Shown: positions 17,000 to 25,789 of the stretch, piece after piece
Layout: each line of letters begins with the position of its first letter
Position numbering within the stretch: the stretch's first letter is position 1
Assembly (NCBI GenBank): GCA_018714445.1
Contig: DVNK01000050.1
Location: forward strand, 1 to 64,000
Direction of reading: 5' to 3'
DNA: 64,000 bases
From: Candidatus Fimadaptatus faecigallinarum
Lineage (GTDB): Bacteria; Bacillota; Clostridia; Christensenellales; Aristaeellaceae
Translations under genes and position numbers: made by a program
Notes under the pieces: model-generated
What the model saw: the letters and a program-made list of their open reading frames with translations, nothing else
The model's database searches: none
What the model was told of the DNA's origin: nothing

Positions 17000-18546
17000 G
17001 GGGCAGAACGCAAGCGCGAATGTTGATAGCTGTGTGGTGCCTGGCATGCTGCTTTACAGGCTTTAACTGCTGTGTGGCGGAGACATCGGGTTATATTGCG
17101 GCGCGAATTGATTGCAATGTGGCGACTGATGGCGCAATGTCCTGTGATGCAGAGCGTGCAGCCGCCAGCGCGCGCTATTCAGCCGGAGTACTGCCAGGTT
17201 CAATGGCGGCTGAAATGGGAATTTGGCCGAACTCAATTCAAAGTATATCGCAAAACCATGTCAATCGGCATTTTACGAGTTTGACCGGCACTGAAACGAC
17301 GCGCGATCTGACCGAAGGCGTCCAACCCAATACTGCCCGGTCAGGTGCCGAGTTGATAGACGGCACGGCTTCAGGTGCGACCGACGCCGTGCCGGACGAG
17401 CCTTCTCCCCAGCCGACCACCGCGACTTTGGCCCAGGCGCTTACCGGCGAGCTATCCGAAACCGACGCTGCCCGATTGAGCGACTCGATAGCCGAATCGA
17501 CGGGCGAACAGCTTGCGGCGCTGGATGTGACCGGACTGCAATCGGCGGCGGATGCACTGGCCGGCGCGGGAGCGTTCGATGTGCGCGGAGTGCTGGCACA
17601 GCTCAGCGCGGGCGAAGGGCTGGATGCGCAGAAGTTGCTCAGAGGCGCGCTGGAACTAATTGCGGGCATGCTGCGTGGGCGTGCGGCGTTCATGATAGCG
17701 CTCATCACCGGTGCCGTGCTTGCGGGGGTGGCAGCGCGGCTGTGCGGCGACAATGGCGCGCGCGTGGCGTCGATGGCCAGCCTGTGCGTGGCGGCAGCGC
17801 TGATCGCGGCTGACTTTGCCGTGCTGGCGCGGGATGCCAGAGCGGCGTTGGAAGCTATGGGCACTGCGTTGGATGCGCTGCTGCCGCTGATATCGGGCGC
17901 GCTGGCGGCGATGGGAGCGGGCGTGACCAGCGGATTGCTGGGCAGCGCGTTGTCAGCGCTGGCGGGCGCGGGGTTGATGTATGGACGGGAGTATGTGGTG
18001 GGGCTGGCGCTTATGAGTGCGGCGCTGGAACTGTGTGCCGGGCTCAATCCGCGTGCGCGGCTCAGTGCGCTGGCAGAGCTCATGCGCACGGCAAGCGGGC
18101 TAATGGTGGGTGCGGCGCTGGTCGTGGCGCTGGGCGCGATAAGCATCAACGGCACGCTGGGTGCGGGCATGGACGGCGTATCGCTGCGCGCGGCCAAGTA
18201 TGCGCTGGACAATATGGTGCCGGTTGTGGGCGGAGAGATCAAGGACACCGTTGAGGTCATGGCAGCCAGCTGTCTTATGGTACAAAATCTGCTGGGTGTA
18301 TGCGGAATGTTGCTCATGGTGATAGGCATGGCCCGACCTGTGTTGACGCTTACGGCGGCGTATCTGTCGTATAAGGCGTGCTCGGCGGCGGCGCAGGCGC
18401 TGGGCGGGGTGCAGTTAGGCGGATTGTGCGAGGGAATTGGGCGAGTGCTGCGCACGCTTATGATTGCGGTGCTGGGCGCGGCTGCTATTGCGATAATGCT
18501 GTTGGGAGCGCTGAATGCGTCGGCGCGCACGCTGTTTGCGGCTTAA
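16996..18546 (+). CDS. spoIIIAE: Stage III sporulation protein AE, extended N-terminal region
   Basis: A 516-aa polytopic membrane protein of the SpoIIIA channel, longer than the roughly 400 aa usual for SpoIIIAE. The ATG overlaps the spoIIIAD stop (ATGA). An N-terminal signal-like helix (about 9-29) is followed by about 160 residues of Ser/Thr/Ala-rich extracytoplasmic sequence, then six or more membrane helices from about residue 220 to the end (for example MIALITGAVLAGVAARLCG, then MYGREYVVGLALMSAALELC). The conserved family core (GISIN/GAISINGTLGAG and VVGGEIKDTVEVM segments) is intact. The extra length lies in the N-terminal soluble part. The function of that extension is unknown. Confidence 0.93.
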   Translation: MRGRTQARMLIAVWCLACCFTGFNCCVAETSGYIAARIDCNVATDGAMSCDAERAAASARYSAGVLPGSMAAEMGIWPNSIQSISQNHVNRHFTSLTGTETTRDLTEGVQPNTARSGAELIDGTASGATDAVPDEPSPQPTTATLAQALTGELSETDAARLSDSIAESTGEQLAALDVTGLQSAADALAGAGAFDVRGVLAQLSAGEGLDAQKLLRGALELIAGMLRGRAAFMIALITGAVLAGVAARLCGDNGARVASMASLCVAAALIAADFAVLARDARAALEAMGTALDALLPLISGALAAMGAGVTSGLLGSALSALAGAGLMYGREYVVGLALMSAALELCAGLNPRARLSALAELMRTASGLMVGAALVVALGAISINGTLGAGMDGVSLRAAKYALDNMVPVVGGEIKDTVEVMAASCLMVQNLLGVCGMLLMVIGMARPVLTLTAAYLSYKACSAAAQALGGVQLGGLCEGIGRVLRTLMIAVLGAAAIAIMLLGALNASARTLFAA

Positions 18547-18564
18547 TGTGGAGGCGGATTATAC

Positions 18565-18846
18565 GTGGAATTGAGTGCGGTAGTGCTGGCGCCGGTAGCG
18601 GCGGGTGCGCTGCTTTACATAATCGACATGTTACTGCCTGACAGCAGGCTGGCTCAGGTGGCTTCGGCCGTGGCGGGCATCGTTGTAGTACATGCGCTGC
18701 TTACGCCGGTACTTGGCTGGCTTGCCGGCGCTGATATGGTTGCGTCGGACGATGCGTATTTGAACGCGCAGCAGGTGCTTACCGCGCCGGCGCAGGAGGT
18801 ACGGACTGACGATCTAAGCGACTTCTACTATTATAAGGAGCCGTAG
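18565..18846 (+). CDS. spoIIIAF: Stage III sporulation protein AF, truncated form
   Basis: Only 93 aa against roughly 200 in B. subtilis. It keeps the two N-terminal membrane helices (about 8-24 and 31-52, separated by MLLPDSRLAQ, the family's conserved loop) and about 40 further residues, but the C-terminal soluble ring-building-type domain is missing. No frameshift or later in-frame continuation was found before spoIIIAG, which begins 77 bp downstream, so this looks like a genuine short form rather than a broken gene. The start is a GTG about ten bases after GGAGG. Position between spoIIIAE and spoIIIAG supports the assignment. Confidence 0.82.
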   Translation: MELSAVVLAPVAAGALLYIIDMLLPDSRLAQVASAVAGIVVVHALLTPVLGWLAGADMVASDDAYLNAQQVLTAPAQEVRTDDLSDFYYYKEP

Positions 18847-18923
18847 AAGTGCAAGCATATATTGCAATGTATTAACGCAAACTGAAGCGCAACTGCGCCA
18901 GGGCAATTTGAGGTGGTGAGCGA

Positions 18924-19292
18924 TTGAGCGGATCGATATGGGGACGGCGCGGACTGCTGCTGGCAGGGGTGCCATTGCTGGTGGCGCTGGCGCTGCTGGC
19001 GCTGAGCTGGGCTGGCGACGGCGCAAGCGGCATGACCGAGTTGGAGGCGCGGCTGAGCGCGACGCTGTCGGAGATCGAAGGCGCGGGGCAGGTGCGCGCA
19101 ATGGTGCTCACCGGTGCGGACGAACCGGCCGGACAGGCCGAAAGCGGCGAAGTGACGGGAGTAATAATCGTTGCTCCGGGCGCGTATGATTTAGGTGTGC
19201 AACTTAGGCTGCAGCGCGCGGCTATGACGCTGTTTGCGCTGCCGGCTGAGCGCGTGGAGGTATTTTCGGGGCGGGAGGGGAACTCACAATGA
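18924..19292 (+). CDS. spoIIIAG: Stage III sporulation protein AG, short form
   Basis: SpoIIIAG forms a large ring in the intermembrane space of the sporangium. The product here is 122 aa, about half the usual length. It has one N-terminal membrane helix (about 10-29) and a compact alpha-beta domain (about 37-118: LEARLSATLSEIEGAGQVRAMV, then EVTGVIIVAPGAYD, a helix LRLQRAAMTLFAL, and AERVEVF). This is consistent with a bare ring-building motif lacking the beta-rich insertion of the B. subtilis protein. The start is TTG. The stop overlaps spoIIIAH by 4 bases. Confidence 0.85.
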   Translation: MSGSIWGRRGLLLAGVPLLVALALLALSWAGDGASGMTELEARLSATLSEIEGAGQVRAMVLTGADEPAGQAESGEVTGVIIVAPGAYDLGVQLRLQRAAMTLFALPAERVEVFSGREGNSQ

Positions 19293-19807
19293 GAAACTGG
19301 ACATTTCTGTTGAGCGAGCGGGCACAGCGCACACGGGCGGTGATAGTGGCGTCGGCGACGGTGCTGCTGTTTGCGGCGATGCTGTTGAGTTTTAAGCAGA
19401 TGCCGCGTCAGGCCGACACACAGGTGCTGGCGGGTCAGGCAACCAGCGCCGAATCGAGCGAGGATACGGATGCGCTGGCCGAGTTCAGGACTGAGCGCGC
19501 AAGCAGCCGCGTGACGCAGATGGCGGCGCTTGACAAGCTCATCGACGGCGACGACGCTCAGGTCAGCAGCGACGCGGCCCAGCAGAAGCTGGAACTGGTG
19601 GGCTATATGGAGACTGAAACTACGCTGGAGGGTCTGTTGCATGCGCAGGGCTGGACCGACGCCGTGTGCACTGTGCACGCCGATAGCTGCAATGTGCTTG
19701 TGCGCGCCGAATCGCTCGACGATGCCCAGACCGCGTCGATACTTGCGCTTGCCAGTGCCGAAACCGGCCTCAGTGCGGCAAATATCAAAATTATTCCGGT
19801 CGATTAA
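19289..19807 (+). CDS. spoIIIAH: Stage III sporulation protein AH
   Basis: A 172-aa bitopic protein of the mother-cell membrane. In B. subtilis SpoIIIAH binds forespore SpoIIQ across the septum. A basic N-terminus and one helix (about 17-35) are followed by a linker and the soluble domain (about 75-172), ending in the beta-strand-rich SLDDAQTASILALASAETGLSAANIKIIPV, shared with the YscJ/FliF-like ring-building fold. The ATG overlaps the spoIIIAG stop. Last gene of the spoIIIA operon; a vegetative-type promoter for the next gene begins 22 bases after its stop. No spoIIQ is visible in the window. Confidence 0.92.
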   Translation: MRNWTFLLSERAQRTRAVIVASATVLLFAAMLLSFKQMPRQADTQVLAGQATSAESSEDTDALAEFRTERASSRVTQMAALDKLIDGDDAQVSSDAAQQKLELVGYMETETTLEGLLHAQGWTDAVCTVHADSCNVLVRAESLDDAQTASILALASAETGLSAANIKIIPVD

Positions 19808-19828
19808 GGTTAAAATAGCCCAAGGGGT

Positions 19829-19857
19829 TTGAATGTGGGCCGGAAATCTGATATAAT
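19829..19857 (+). promoter_or_regulatory. Sigma-A promoter of the Asp23 gene
   Basis: TTGAAT (19829-19834), 17-bp spacer, TATAAT (19852-19857), about 27 bases before the TTG start. This separates the asp23-amaP-nusB run from the sporulation-specific spoIIIA operon. Confidence 0.75.
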
Positions 19858-19883
19858 GCTGGTATACGAGGAGGTGTTTACGC

Positions 19884-20789
19884 TTGAGTGAGAATCTTAC
19901 TACCAATGTCGAGCTGGATTCAACGGCCAACGGCACGGTTAGCTTTGCCACTGACGTAGTGGCCACGATAGCGGGCCTGGCGGCGACGGAAGTCGAAGGC
20001 GTCGCCGCGATGATAAATAACGGCAATTTGGGCCTTGTGGACATGCTGCGCAAGAATCAGGGCAATCGCCCGCTGACGCGCGGCGTCAAGGTAGAGATAA
20101 ACGGCAATCAGGTCACGGTGCAGTTGACGGTCACGGTGGACTACGGTTCGCCGGTGCCCACGGTTGCGCGCGAAATTCAGGATAACGTCAAAAAGGCAAT
20201 TGAAACCATGACGGGGCTTGAGGTGCCCGAGATAAATGTCTATGTACAGGGCATCAGCTTTGAAAAGGAGAATCGCGCCGCGATGGAGCTGGAGCAGAAG
20301 CAGCGCGCGGCGATAAGCGCACAGCGCGTGGAGCGTTTGGGCCGCGGCGAGGAGCCGCACGAGGACAAGCCCGAAACAGAAGCGCGCGACGAGGAGCCCG
20401 CAGAAACTGAGCGCCGCAAGAAGTTCCGCAGTTCCAAACTTTTCTCGCAGCGTCGCTCGGCCGAGGAACATGCCGACGAAACTGCGTCGGATGCGTCCGA
20501 GCAGGATAAGTCGGAGCCTATCTATGCGTCCGCGCCGGCAAGCGAGCCCCAGGCCGCAGCTGAGGTGGAATCTGCGCCGGCGGCGGAGGCTGCGCCTGAG
20601 GCCGAATCCGCGGCTCAGCCCGAAAACGACGCGCCGGCGGCAATAGACGCCGATCCTGACGAGGACGAGCAGGTATGCGATGGGCATTGTGAGACCTGCA
20701 CGCTCAAGTGCGAGGCGGCGGGCGACGATGGCGCTTCGACTGATGGCGAAGCTGCGCGCACAGACGATGACAAGCGCGCGGATGAATAA
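19884..20789 (+). CDS. Asp23/Gls24-family protein with long acidic tail and Cys motif
   Basis: Asp23-family proteins are abundant membrane-associated envelope-stress proteins anchored by AmaP. Residues 1-130 form the Asp23 domain (ATEVEGVAAM near 34, VKVEINGNQVTVQLTVTVDY near 70, VPEINVYVQGI near 118). Residues 135-301 are a disordered, Glu/Ala-rich tail not usual for the family. Near the end is CDGHCETCTLKC (Cx3Cx2Cx3C, about 267-278), able in principle to bind a metal or Fe-S cluster. The start is TTG eight bases after GAGGTG. amaP and a DUF2273 gene follow. A nearly identical Cys motif occurs in the YlbF protein of this window. Confidence 0.88.
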   Translation: MSENLTTNVELDSTANGTVSFATDVVATIAGLAATEVEGVAAMINNGNLGLVDMLRKNQGNRPLTRGVKVEINGNQVTVQLTVTVDYGSPVPTVAREIQDNVKKAIETMTGLEVPEINVYVQGISFEKENRAAMELEQKQRAAISAQRVERLGRGEEPHEDKPETEARDEEPAETERRKKFRSSKLFSQRRSAEEHADETASDASEQDKSEPIYASAPASEPQAAAEVESAPAAEAAPEAESAAQPENDAPAAIDADPDEDEQVCDGHCETCTLKCEAAGDDGASTDGEAARTDDDKRADE

Positions 20790-20952
20790 CCGGGCGTCCC
20801 GGCGCGAAAAGCGCAGCTAAGACGCCTTAACCGGTTCGATTTTGTGAAGGCGGCGGCTGTATGCTTTACACATGGCCGCCGTTTGCTGTATCATATGAAT
20901 GTGATTCGAGGTGGCGGTTGCGCGGATTTGACAAGGCAAGGAGGGCGAACGG

Positions 20953-22512
20953 ATGAAGAAGAGATCTATCTGGCAGCGGATACAGGCTGTCATATGCTTT
21001 TTGCTGCTGCTGTGTGTGTTTGTGCCGTTTGGCGCGGTGGCGATTAGTCCCGGAATGGCGCGCGATCTGATAGTGCTGGTGGACGGTCAGCAGGTGACCG
21101 GTCTGGCTGCTGCTATGGATGGCGTTGTGCCGTCGATGCGCGTGGTTTATGGCGTGGCGGCGGTCATAGGGCTGTTGTGCTCGCTGCGGATGCTTACGCT
21201 GGTGTTTGCGCGCGGCGGACGCGACCGGTCGGGCGTATCGCTTCAGAATGCGTCGGACGGCCCGATACACATCTCGGTGCCTGCGGTCGAGACGCTGGTC
21301 AGCCAGGGCATACGCGACGTGCCGGGTCTGAGCGACGTGCGCATGAAGGTGCACGACTATGGCGATTCGGTGACAATTGAGATAGCCATGTCTGCGCGCA
21401 GCGACATAAACATACCCGAGACCATGATGCGCCTGCAATCGCGCATAAAGGCATATGTGCAGGAATCGGCGGGCATAGAGGTGCGCGAGGTGAGGCTGAA
21501 CGTCGAAAAGGTCGTGCTGGCAGATGGCATACAGGCGTTGCCGGCGGGGCGCGGCATGAAGCGCGTGCCGGCCTCTGAGCAGGAGAATTCGACGCCGACG
21601 CTGGCGGCCAAACCCGAATCTGCAAAGCCTGAAGCGCCCAAGTCTGCGCCGTCTCAGCCGGCAACTGCGGCTTCAACGGTCGAGGATGACGACGATACCG
21701 ATACCGACTGGAACCGCAAGGGCTGGTTCGGACGGTTTGGCCACAAGAAGCGCGAAACCGATGCGGATGCGAGCGTGGATGCAAGTGCGGCTGCGCGCGC
21801 GGCTCAGGGTGACGATGCGGCAACGGTGCCCAGCCAGGCGCCTGAGACCGGCGACGAAATATCGATTAAGGCGCACATAGCCGAGTACCTGACCGGCGAG
21901 GCGCCGCAGGCCGCTGACGGTCAGCCGGAGCCCGCTCGGAATGAGGATTCCCATGCGGTAGCTGAAACCGGCGAGGCTGCTCCGGAGGCACGGGTTGAGG
22001 CTGCTGAAACTGCCACTGAAACGGCGGTTGAGACTGCGGCCGAAGCGGATACAACTGTCAAAGCCGAAACTGGTGCTGATGCTGAGCCGGCGGCCGAGAT
22101 TGAGACTGTTGCCGAGCCTGTTAACGAGGCCGAGGCGGCGTTTGACGCCGAGCCGGAGTCGGAAGTCGCGCCAGCTGTTGATCCTGAGGCGTCAGCCGTC
22201 ATCGCTGTTGAAGCCGTCTCCGTCGAGCCGGGCAGCGAATCCGAGTCGACCGCTGAGGTTGATATAGCTACGGAGCCGGTACAGGTGAATGATGCTGAGC
22301 GTGAGCCGGAGCGCAAAACCGGTACGGACGCAGCGTTCGACTATGATGCGGTTGTAGCCGATGTGGAGTCAACCGAGGCGCCTGTTGAGGAGCCGCGCAC
22401 GATAGTTATCGGCGACACATCCGAATCGATGGTGGCCAACGGCGATTCGGATGACTCGGATGAGGCAAAAGCGGCCGGACACAATGCCGGCGGTCAGGCG
22501 ATACCGCTGTAA
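20953..22512 (+). CDS. amaP: AmaP, Asp23 membrane anchor, with long acidic tail
   Basis: AmaP anchors Asp23 at the membrane. The 519-aa product has two N-terminal helices (about 12-32 and 64-84) and an Asp23-like soluble domain (about 98-180: VPGLSDVRMKVHDYGDSVTI through VREVRLNVEKVV). After about residue 190 there are 330 residues of Glu/Ala/Val/Thr-rich low complexity, nearly tripling the usual length of about 180. Codon use in the tail is as GC-rich as in the domain, so it is native sequence. The ATG follows GGAGGG by seven bases. The 160 bases before it hold a weak hairpin but no gene. A DUF2273 gene follows 21 bp later. Confidence 0.85.
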   Translation: MKKRSIWQRIQAVICFLLLLCVFVPFGAVAISPGMARDLIVLVDGQQVTGLAAAMDGVVPSMRVVYGVAAVIGLLCSLRMLTLVFARGGRDRSGVSLQNASDGPIHISVPAVETLVSQGIRDVPGLSDVRMKVHDYGDSVTIEIAMSARSDINIPETMMRLQSRIKAYVQESAGIEVREVRLNVEKVVLADGIQALPAGRGMKRVPASEQENSTPTLAAKPESAKPEAPKSAPSQPATAASTVEDDDDTDTDWNRKGWFGRFGHKKRETDADASVDASAAARAAQGDDAATVPSQAPETGDEISIKAHIAEYLTGEAPQAADGQPEPARNEDSHAVAETGEAAPEARVEAAETATETAVETAAEADTTVKAETGADAEPAAEIETVAEPVNEAEAAFDAEPESEVAPAVDPEASAVIAVEAVSVEPGSESESTAEVDIATEPVQVNDAEREPERKTGTDAAFDYDAVVADVESTEAPVEEPRTIVIGDTSESMVANGDSDDSDEAKAAGHNAGGQAIPL

Positions 22513-22533
22513 GCGCGTAGATTGGAGTAGGGT

Positions 22534-22716
22534 ATGCAAAGCGTTAACAGGGGTTTCATGTGGGCGTTTGGGTGCATGCTGGCGGTTGTGGCGGTATTGC
22601 TGGTGGGCATGTGGCAGGTCGCGTTGGTTGTGCTGGCGGGGGCGGCAGGGTATGCGGCGTACCGCATAAACCTGGCCGAGCGTTGGCGCGAACTGATGCG
22701 CCGGCGGCGCGGCTGA
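22534..22716 (+). CDS. Small integral membrane protein, DUF2273 family
   Basis: A 60-aa protein with two short membrane helices (about 8-25 and 28-43) and a basic C-terminus ending RRRRG. This length, topology and position directly after amaP are characteristic of the DUF2273 proteins that accompany amaP and Asp23 in Bacillota. The function is unknown beyond association with the envelope-stress module. The ATG lies after a weak GGAG (TTGGAGTAGGGT). A 155-bp gap with no gene separates it from nusB. Confidence 0.78.
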   Translation: MQSVNRGFMWAFGCMLAVVAVLLVGMWQVALVVLAGAAGYAAYRINLAERWRELMRRRRG

Positions 22717-22871
22717 GGCGGGCATACCGGCAGAATCGCGGGTAATATCGGTATTTATTCAGACATGATACGCCGTCCGGCGGCAAAACGCGCCGGGCGG
22801 TCGCTTGCGCCTGTCAGGGGGCGGCGCAACAAATACTGCGCTCAACAGGGCGTGTTTGGAGGATAACCTTA

Positions 22872-23312
22872 ATGGGTCAATCGCTTACGGCACAGAGAAC
22901 ACAGGCGCGCGACGTGGCGCTCAAACTGATATATGAGCGCGAACTGGGCGGCGAAGGCGGAGATACCACGATAACCGGACTTATGGAACTGGATGCTGCA
23001 CAGCTGGACATGGAGTACATAGTAAAAGTAGTAAACGGCGTTTACGACAACCTCACCAGCGTTGACGGCGAGATAGAGGCGCATTTGAAGGGCTGGACCA
23101 TAGCGCGGCTGGCGCGGGTCGATTTGAGCATAATGCGCCTGGCGGTGTACGAGATGATGTACATGGACGGCATACCTGCCGCGGCGTCGATAAATGAAGC
23201 GCTGGAGCTGAGCCACATATATTCAACCGAGCGCGCTACGCCGCTGATAAACGGCGTGCTGGGCGCGATAGGCCGCGATCTGGCGCGCGGTGAGCAAGAA
23301 AAACATAACTAA
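22872..23312 (+). CDS. nusB: Transcription antitermination factor NusB
   Basis: NusB with NusE (S10) binds boxA RNA and promotes antitermination of rRNA operons. The 146-aa all-helical protein has the family signatures [13 protein letters not shown] (about 12-24), [20 protein letters not shown] (about 57-76) and [24 protein letters not shown] (about 107-130). The ATG follows GGAGG by 7-8 bases (GTTTGGAGGATAACCTTAATG). It heads a run with folD and xseAB, an arrangement common in Clostridia. No truncation. Confidence 0.95.
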   Translation: MGQSLTAQRTQARDVALKLIYERELGGEGGDTTITGLMELDAAQLDMEYIVKVVNGVYDNLTSVDGEIEAHLKGWTIARLARVDLSIMRLAVYEMMYMDGIPAAASINEALELSHIYSTERATPLINGVLGAIGRDLARGEQEKHN

Positions 23313-23326
23313 AGGAGAGATGCGGT

Positions 23327-24178
23327 ATGGCGCAAATAATTGACGGCAAGCAAATATCCCAACAGCTGCGTGAAGGCATGAAGCAGGAAGTTGCCGAGCT
23401 GATAGAGCAGGGAATCAAGCCCTGCCTGGCGGTAATAATCGTGGGCGAAGACCCGGCCAGCAAGGTGTATGTGCGCAACAAGGAGCGCGCCTGCAAACAG
23501 CTGGGCATGGACAGCATACTGTTGCGGCTGCCCGAGGAGACCAGCCAGCAGGAATTGTTGGAGCGTGTGCGCGCGCTCAACGCCGATCCGGCGGTGAACG
23601 GCATACTGGTGCAACTGCCGCTGCCCAAGCATCTCGACGAGCAGGAAGTCCTGCGCGAGATCAGCCCGGAAAAGGATGTCGACGGCTTCCATGCGCTCAA
23701 CGCGGGGCGGCTGTTGCTGGGCGAGCAGTGCACTGTGGCGTGTACGCCTGCGGGCTGTCTGGAGTTGATCCGATCCACGGGCGTGAACATTTCCGGTGCG
23801 GAAGCGGTAGTCGTAGGGCGCAGCAACATAGTTGGCAAGCCCATGGCGCTGTTGCTGCTTCAGCAGAACGCGACCGTCACGGTGTGTCATTCACGCACGC
23901 GCAACCTGGGTGAAATCACGCGCCGTGCGGACATACTGGTTGCGGCGGTGGGCAAGCCGCGCATGATAACCGGCGACATGATTAAGCCGGGCGCAGTCGT
24001 GATAGACGTGGGCATAAACCGCGTGGACGGCAAGCTGGTCGGCGATGTGGACTTTGAGTCTGCATGTGAGGTTGCGGGTTGGATAACACCGGTTCCGGGC
24101 GGCGTGGGGCCGATGACGATAACTGGACTTATGCGCAACACGATAGACGCCACGCGGCGGCAGCATGGCATCAAATAA
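23327..24178 (+). CDS. folD: Bifunctional methylenetetrahydrofolate dehydrogenase/cyclohydrolase
   Basis: FolD converts 5,10-methylene-THF to 10-formyl-THF in cytoplasmic one-carbon metabolism. The 283-aa product is full length. Visible family motifs are the YVRNKERAC region (about 49-57, with the catalytic Lys at KVYVRNK), [23 protein letters not shown] (about 99-121, containing the PEKDVDG signature) and [14 protein letters not shown] (about 165-178, cofactor binding), ending in PGGVGPMT. The ATG is preceded by AGGAGAG. Its last 14 bases overlap the start of xseA, so the two are translationally coupled. Confidence 0.96.
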   Translation: MAQIIDGKQISQQLREGMKQEVAELIEQGIKPCLAVIIVGEDPASKVYVRNKERACKQLGMDSILLRLPEETSQQELLERVRALNADPAVNGILVQLPLPKHLDEQEVLREISPEKDVDGFHALNAGRLLLGEQCTVACTPAGCLELIRSTGVNISGAEAVVVGRSNIVGKPMALLLLQQNATVTVCHSRTRNLGEITRRADILVAAVGKPRMITGDMIKPGAVVIDVGINRVDGKLVGDVDFESACEVAGWITPVPGGVGPMTITGLMRNTIDATRRQHGIK

Positions 24179-25529
24179 GCCGGGCGACTGGGCGCTTAGC
24201 GTGAGCGAGCTCAACGAATATGTGCGTCGGTCGCTTGCGTCCGATCCGATGCTGCGTGCGCTCAGATTGCGCGGGGAGCTGTCTGGCGTAAAGCGGCATT
24301 CGAGCGGCCACATATATTTCACGCTCAAGGATGAAAACGCGCGCATACAGGCGGTGATGTTCCGTCAGCGCGCACAGGAGCTGGACTTTGACCTGCGCGA
24401 TGGGCTGAAGGTCATTGCGGAGGGCAGCGTGTCGCTATATACGGCGGCGGGCGCATATCAGTTCTATGCCGAGCGCATGCGGCCCGACGGCCAGGGCGAT
24501 CTGTTTGCGCGGTTTTTGAAGCTCAAAGAGAAGCTGATGGGCGAAGGAATGTTTGATACGGCGCTCAAAAAGCCGTTGCCGATGCGCGCGCGCAGCGTGG
24601 GCATAGTCACGTCGCCAACCGGCGCGGTGATACACGACATTATGACCGTGGCCGCGCGCCGGGACCCGACGGTACGGCTGGAACTGTATCCGGTCAGCGT
24701 GCAGGGCGGCACGGCAGCCGGTGAGATCGCCCGCGCGATACGGCGCATGGATGCGCGGGGATATGACGTATTGATAGTGGGCCGCGGCGGCGGTTCGCTG
24801 GAAGATCTGTGGGCATTTAATGAAGAGGTGGTCGCGCGGGCGATATTTGACTGTGCGACGCCGGTCATATCTGCTGTAGGACACGAGGTCGACTTTACGA
24901 TAGCCGACTTTGTGGCGGACGTGCGGGCGGCTACGCCTTCGGTAGCGGCCGAACTGGCGATAGCCGACCGCGCCGAGCTTATGCGCCTTATGGACGAGCG
25001 CTCAAAGCGGCTGGCACGCGCGTTGGACGGACTGCTTGCGCGGCAGGACGCGGTGCTTGCACGCTTGGGCGCGCGCATGGAGACGGTCAATCCGGCGCGC
25101 TCACTGGCGCTGGCCGGGGTGCGGCTGTCGGCCGATATGCGGGAATTGAACCGCGTCTATGAGAGATACATTAATTCGCAGCTGGGCGCTTTGAACGGGC
25201 GCGCGTCGGCGCTTGAGCGGGTGAGTCCGGCGCCGCGGCTTGCGGCGGCTGAGACGGCGCTGGAGCGGCTTGGCGCTCAGCTGAGCGCGGCAGGCGAGCG
25301 TGGACTTGCATTGCGACGGGCGCGAGTGGACGGCCTGTTTGACAGGCTGCGCGCGTTGAGTCCGGAGCGGGTATTGGAGCGCGGATACGCGATAGTGAGC
25401 GTGAACGGCGCAGCGGTGGGATCGGTTCGGGCGCTGCAGCCGGGCGACATGCTGGATGTGAAAATGCGCGACGGCAGCGTGAGCGCGCTGGCGGTTGAGC
25501 TGCGCGACTCGGAGGATGTTGATGGCTAA
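24165..25529 (+). CDS. xseA: Exodeoxyribonuclease VII large subunit
   Basis: XseA with XseB degrades single-stranded DNA in the cytoplasm. The 454-aa product shows the N-terminal OB-fold ([40 protein letters not shown]) followed by the catalytic domain with [14 protein letters not shown] (about 146-159), [17 protein letters not shown] (about 200-216) and [16 protein letters not shown] (about 234-249). The C-terminal coiled-coil segment is full length. It overlaps folD by 14 bases and xseB by 8. No alternative start is needed. Confidence 0.95.
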   Translation: MASNKPGDWALSVSELNEYVRRSLASDPMLRALRLRGELSGVKRHSSGHIYFTLKDENARIQAVMFRQRAQELDFDLRDGLKVIAEGSVSLYTAAGAYQFYAERMRPDGQGDLFARFLKLKEKLMGEGMFDTALKKPLPMRARSVGIVTSPTGAVIHDIMTVAARRDPTVRLELYPVSVQGGTAAGEIARAIRRMDARGYDVLIVGRGGGSLEDLWAFNEEVVARAIFDCATPVISAVGHEVDFTIADFVADVRAATPSVAAELAIADRAELMRLMDERSKRLARALDGLLARQDAVLARLGARMETVNPARSLALAGVRLSADMRELNRVYERYINSQLGALNGRASALERVSPAPRLAAAETALERLGAQLSAAGERGLALRRARVDGLFDRLRALSPERVLERGYAIVSVNGAAVGSVRALQPGDMLDVKMRDGSVSALAVELRDSEDVDG

Positions 25530-25764
25530 AACTCAAAAACAGCCCACGTTCGAGCAAAAACTCGAGGAATTGGAGCAGATAATCGGCGGCCTGGAGCAGG
25601 GCGACATGCCCTTGGACAGGGCGATTGCGACATACAAGCGCGGAGTTGAGCTGACGCGCGAATTGAAGACGCAGCTGGAAGGCGCGCGCGAGCAGCTCAA
25701 GGTGCTCAATGCGTCGGATGCCGCCGACGATAAGCCGGCGAGCGACTTGAGCGACGCGGAATGA
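25522..25764 (+). CDS. xseB: Exodeoxyribonuclease VII small subunit
   Basis: An 80-aa helical protein that binds XseA in multiple copies. The core FEQKLEELEQIIGGLEQGD (about 9-27) and LDRAIATYKRGVELTREL (about 31-48) are the family's two helices; the tail is acidic. The ATG at 25522 lies six bases from GGAGG. An ATG two codons upstream overlaps the ribosome site and is less likely. The gene overlaps the end of xseA by 8 bases and is followed 25 bp later by ispA, the usual clostridial order. Confidence 0.93.
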   Translation: MAKTQKQPTFEQKLEELEQIIGGLEQGDMPLDRAIATYKRGVELTRELKTQLEGAREQLKVLNASDAADDKPASDLSDAE

Positions 25765-25789
25765 GCAGCGCGCAGGAGGCGGTGAACAT

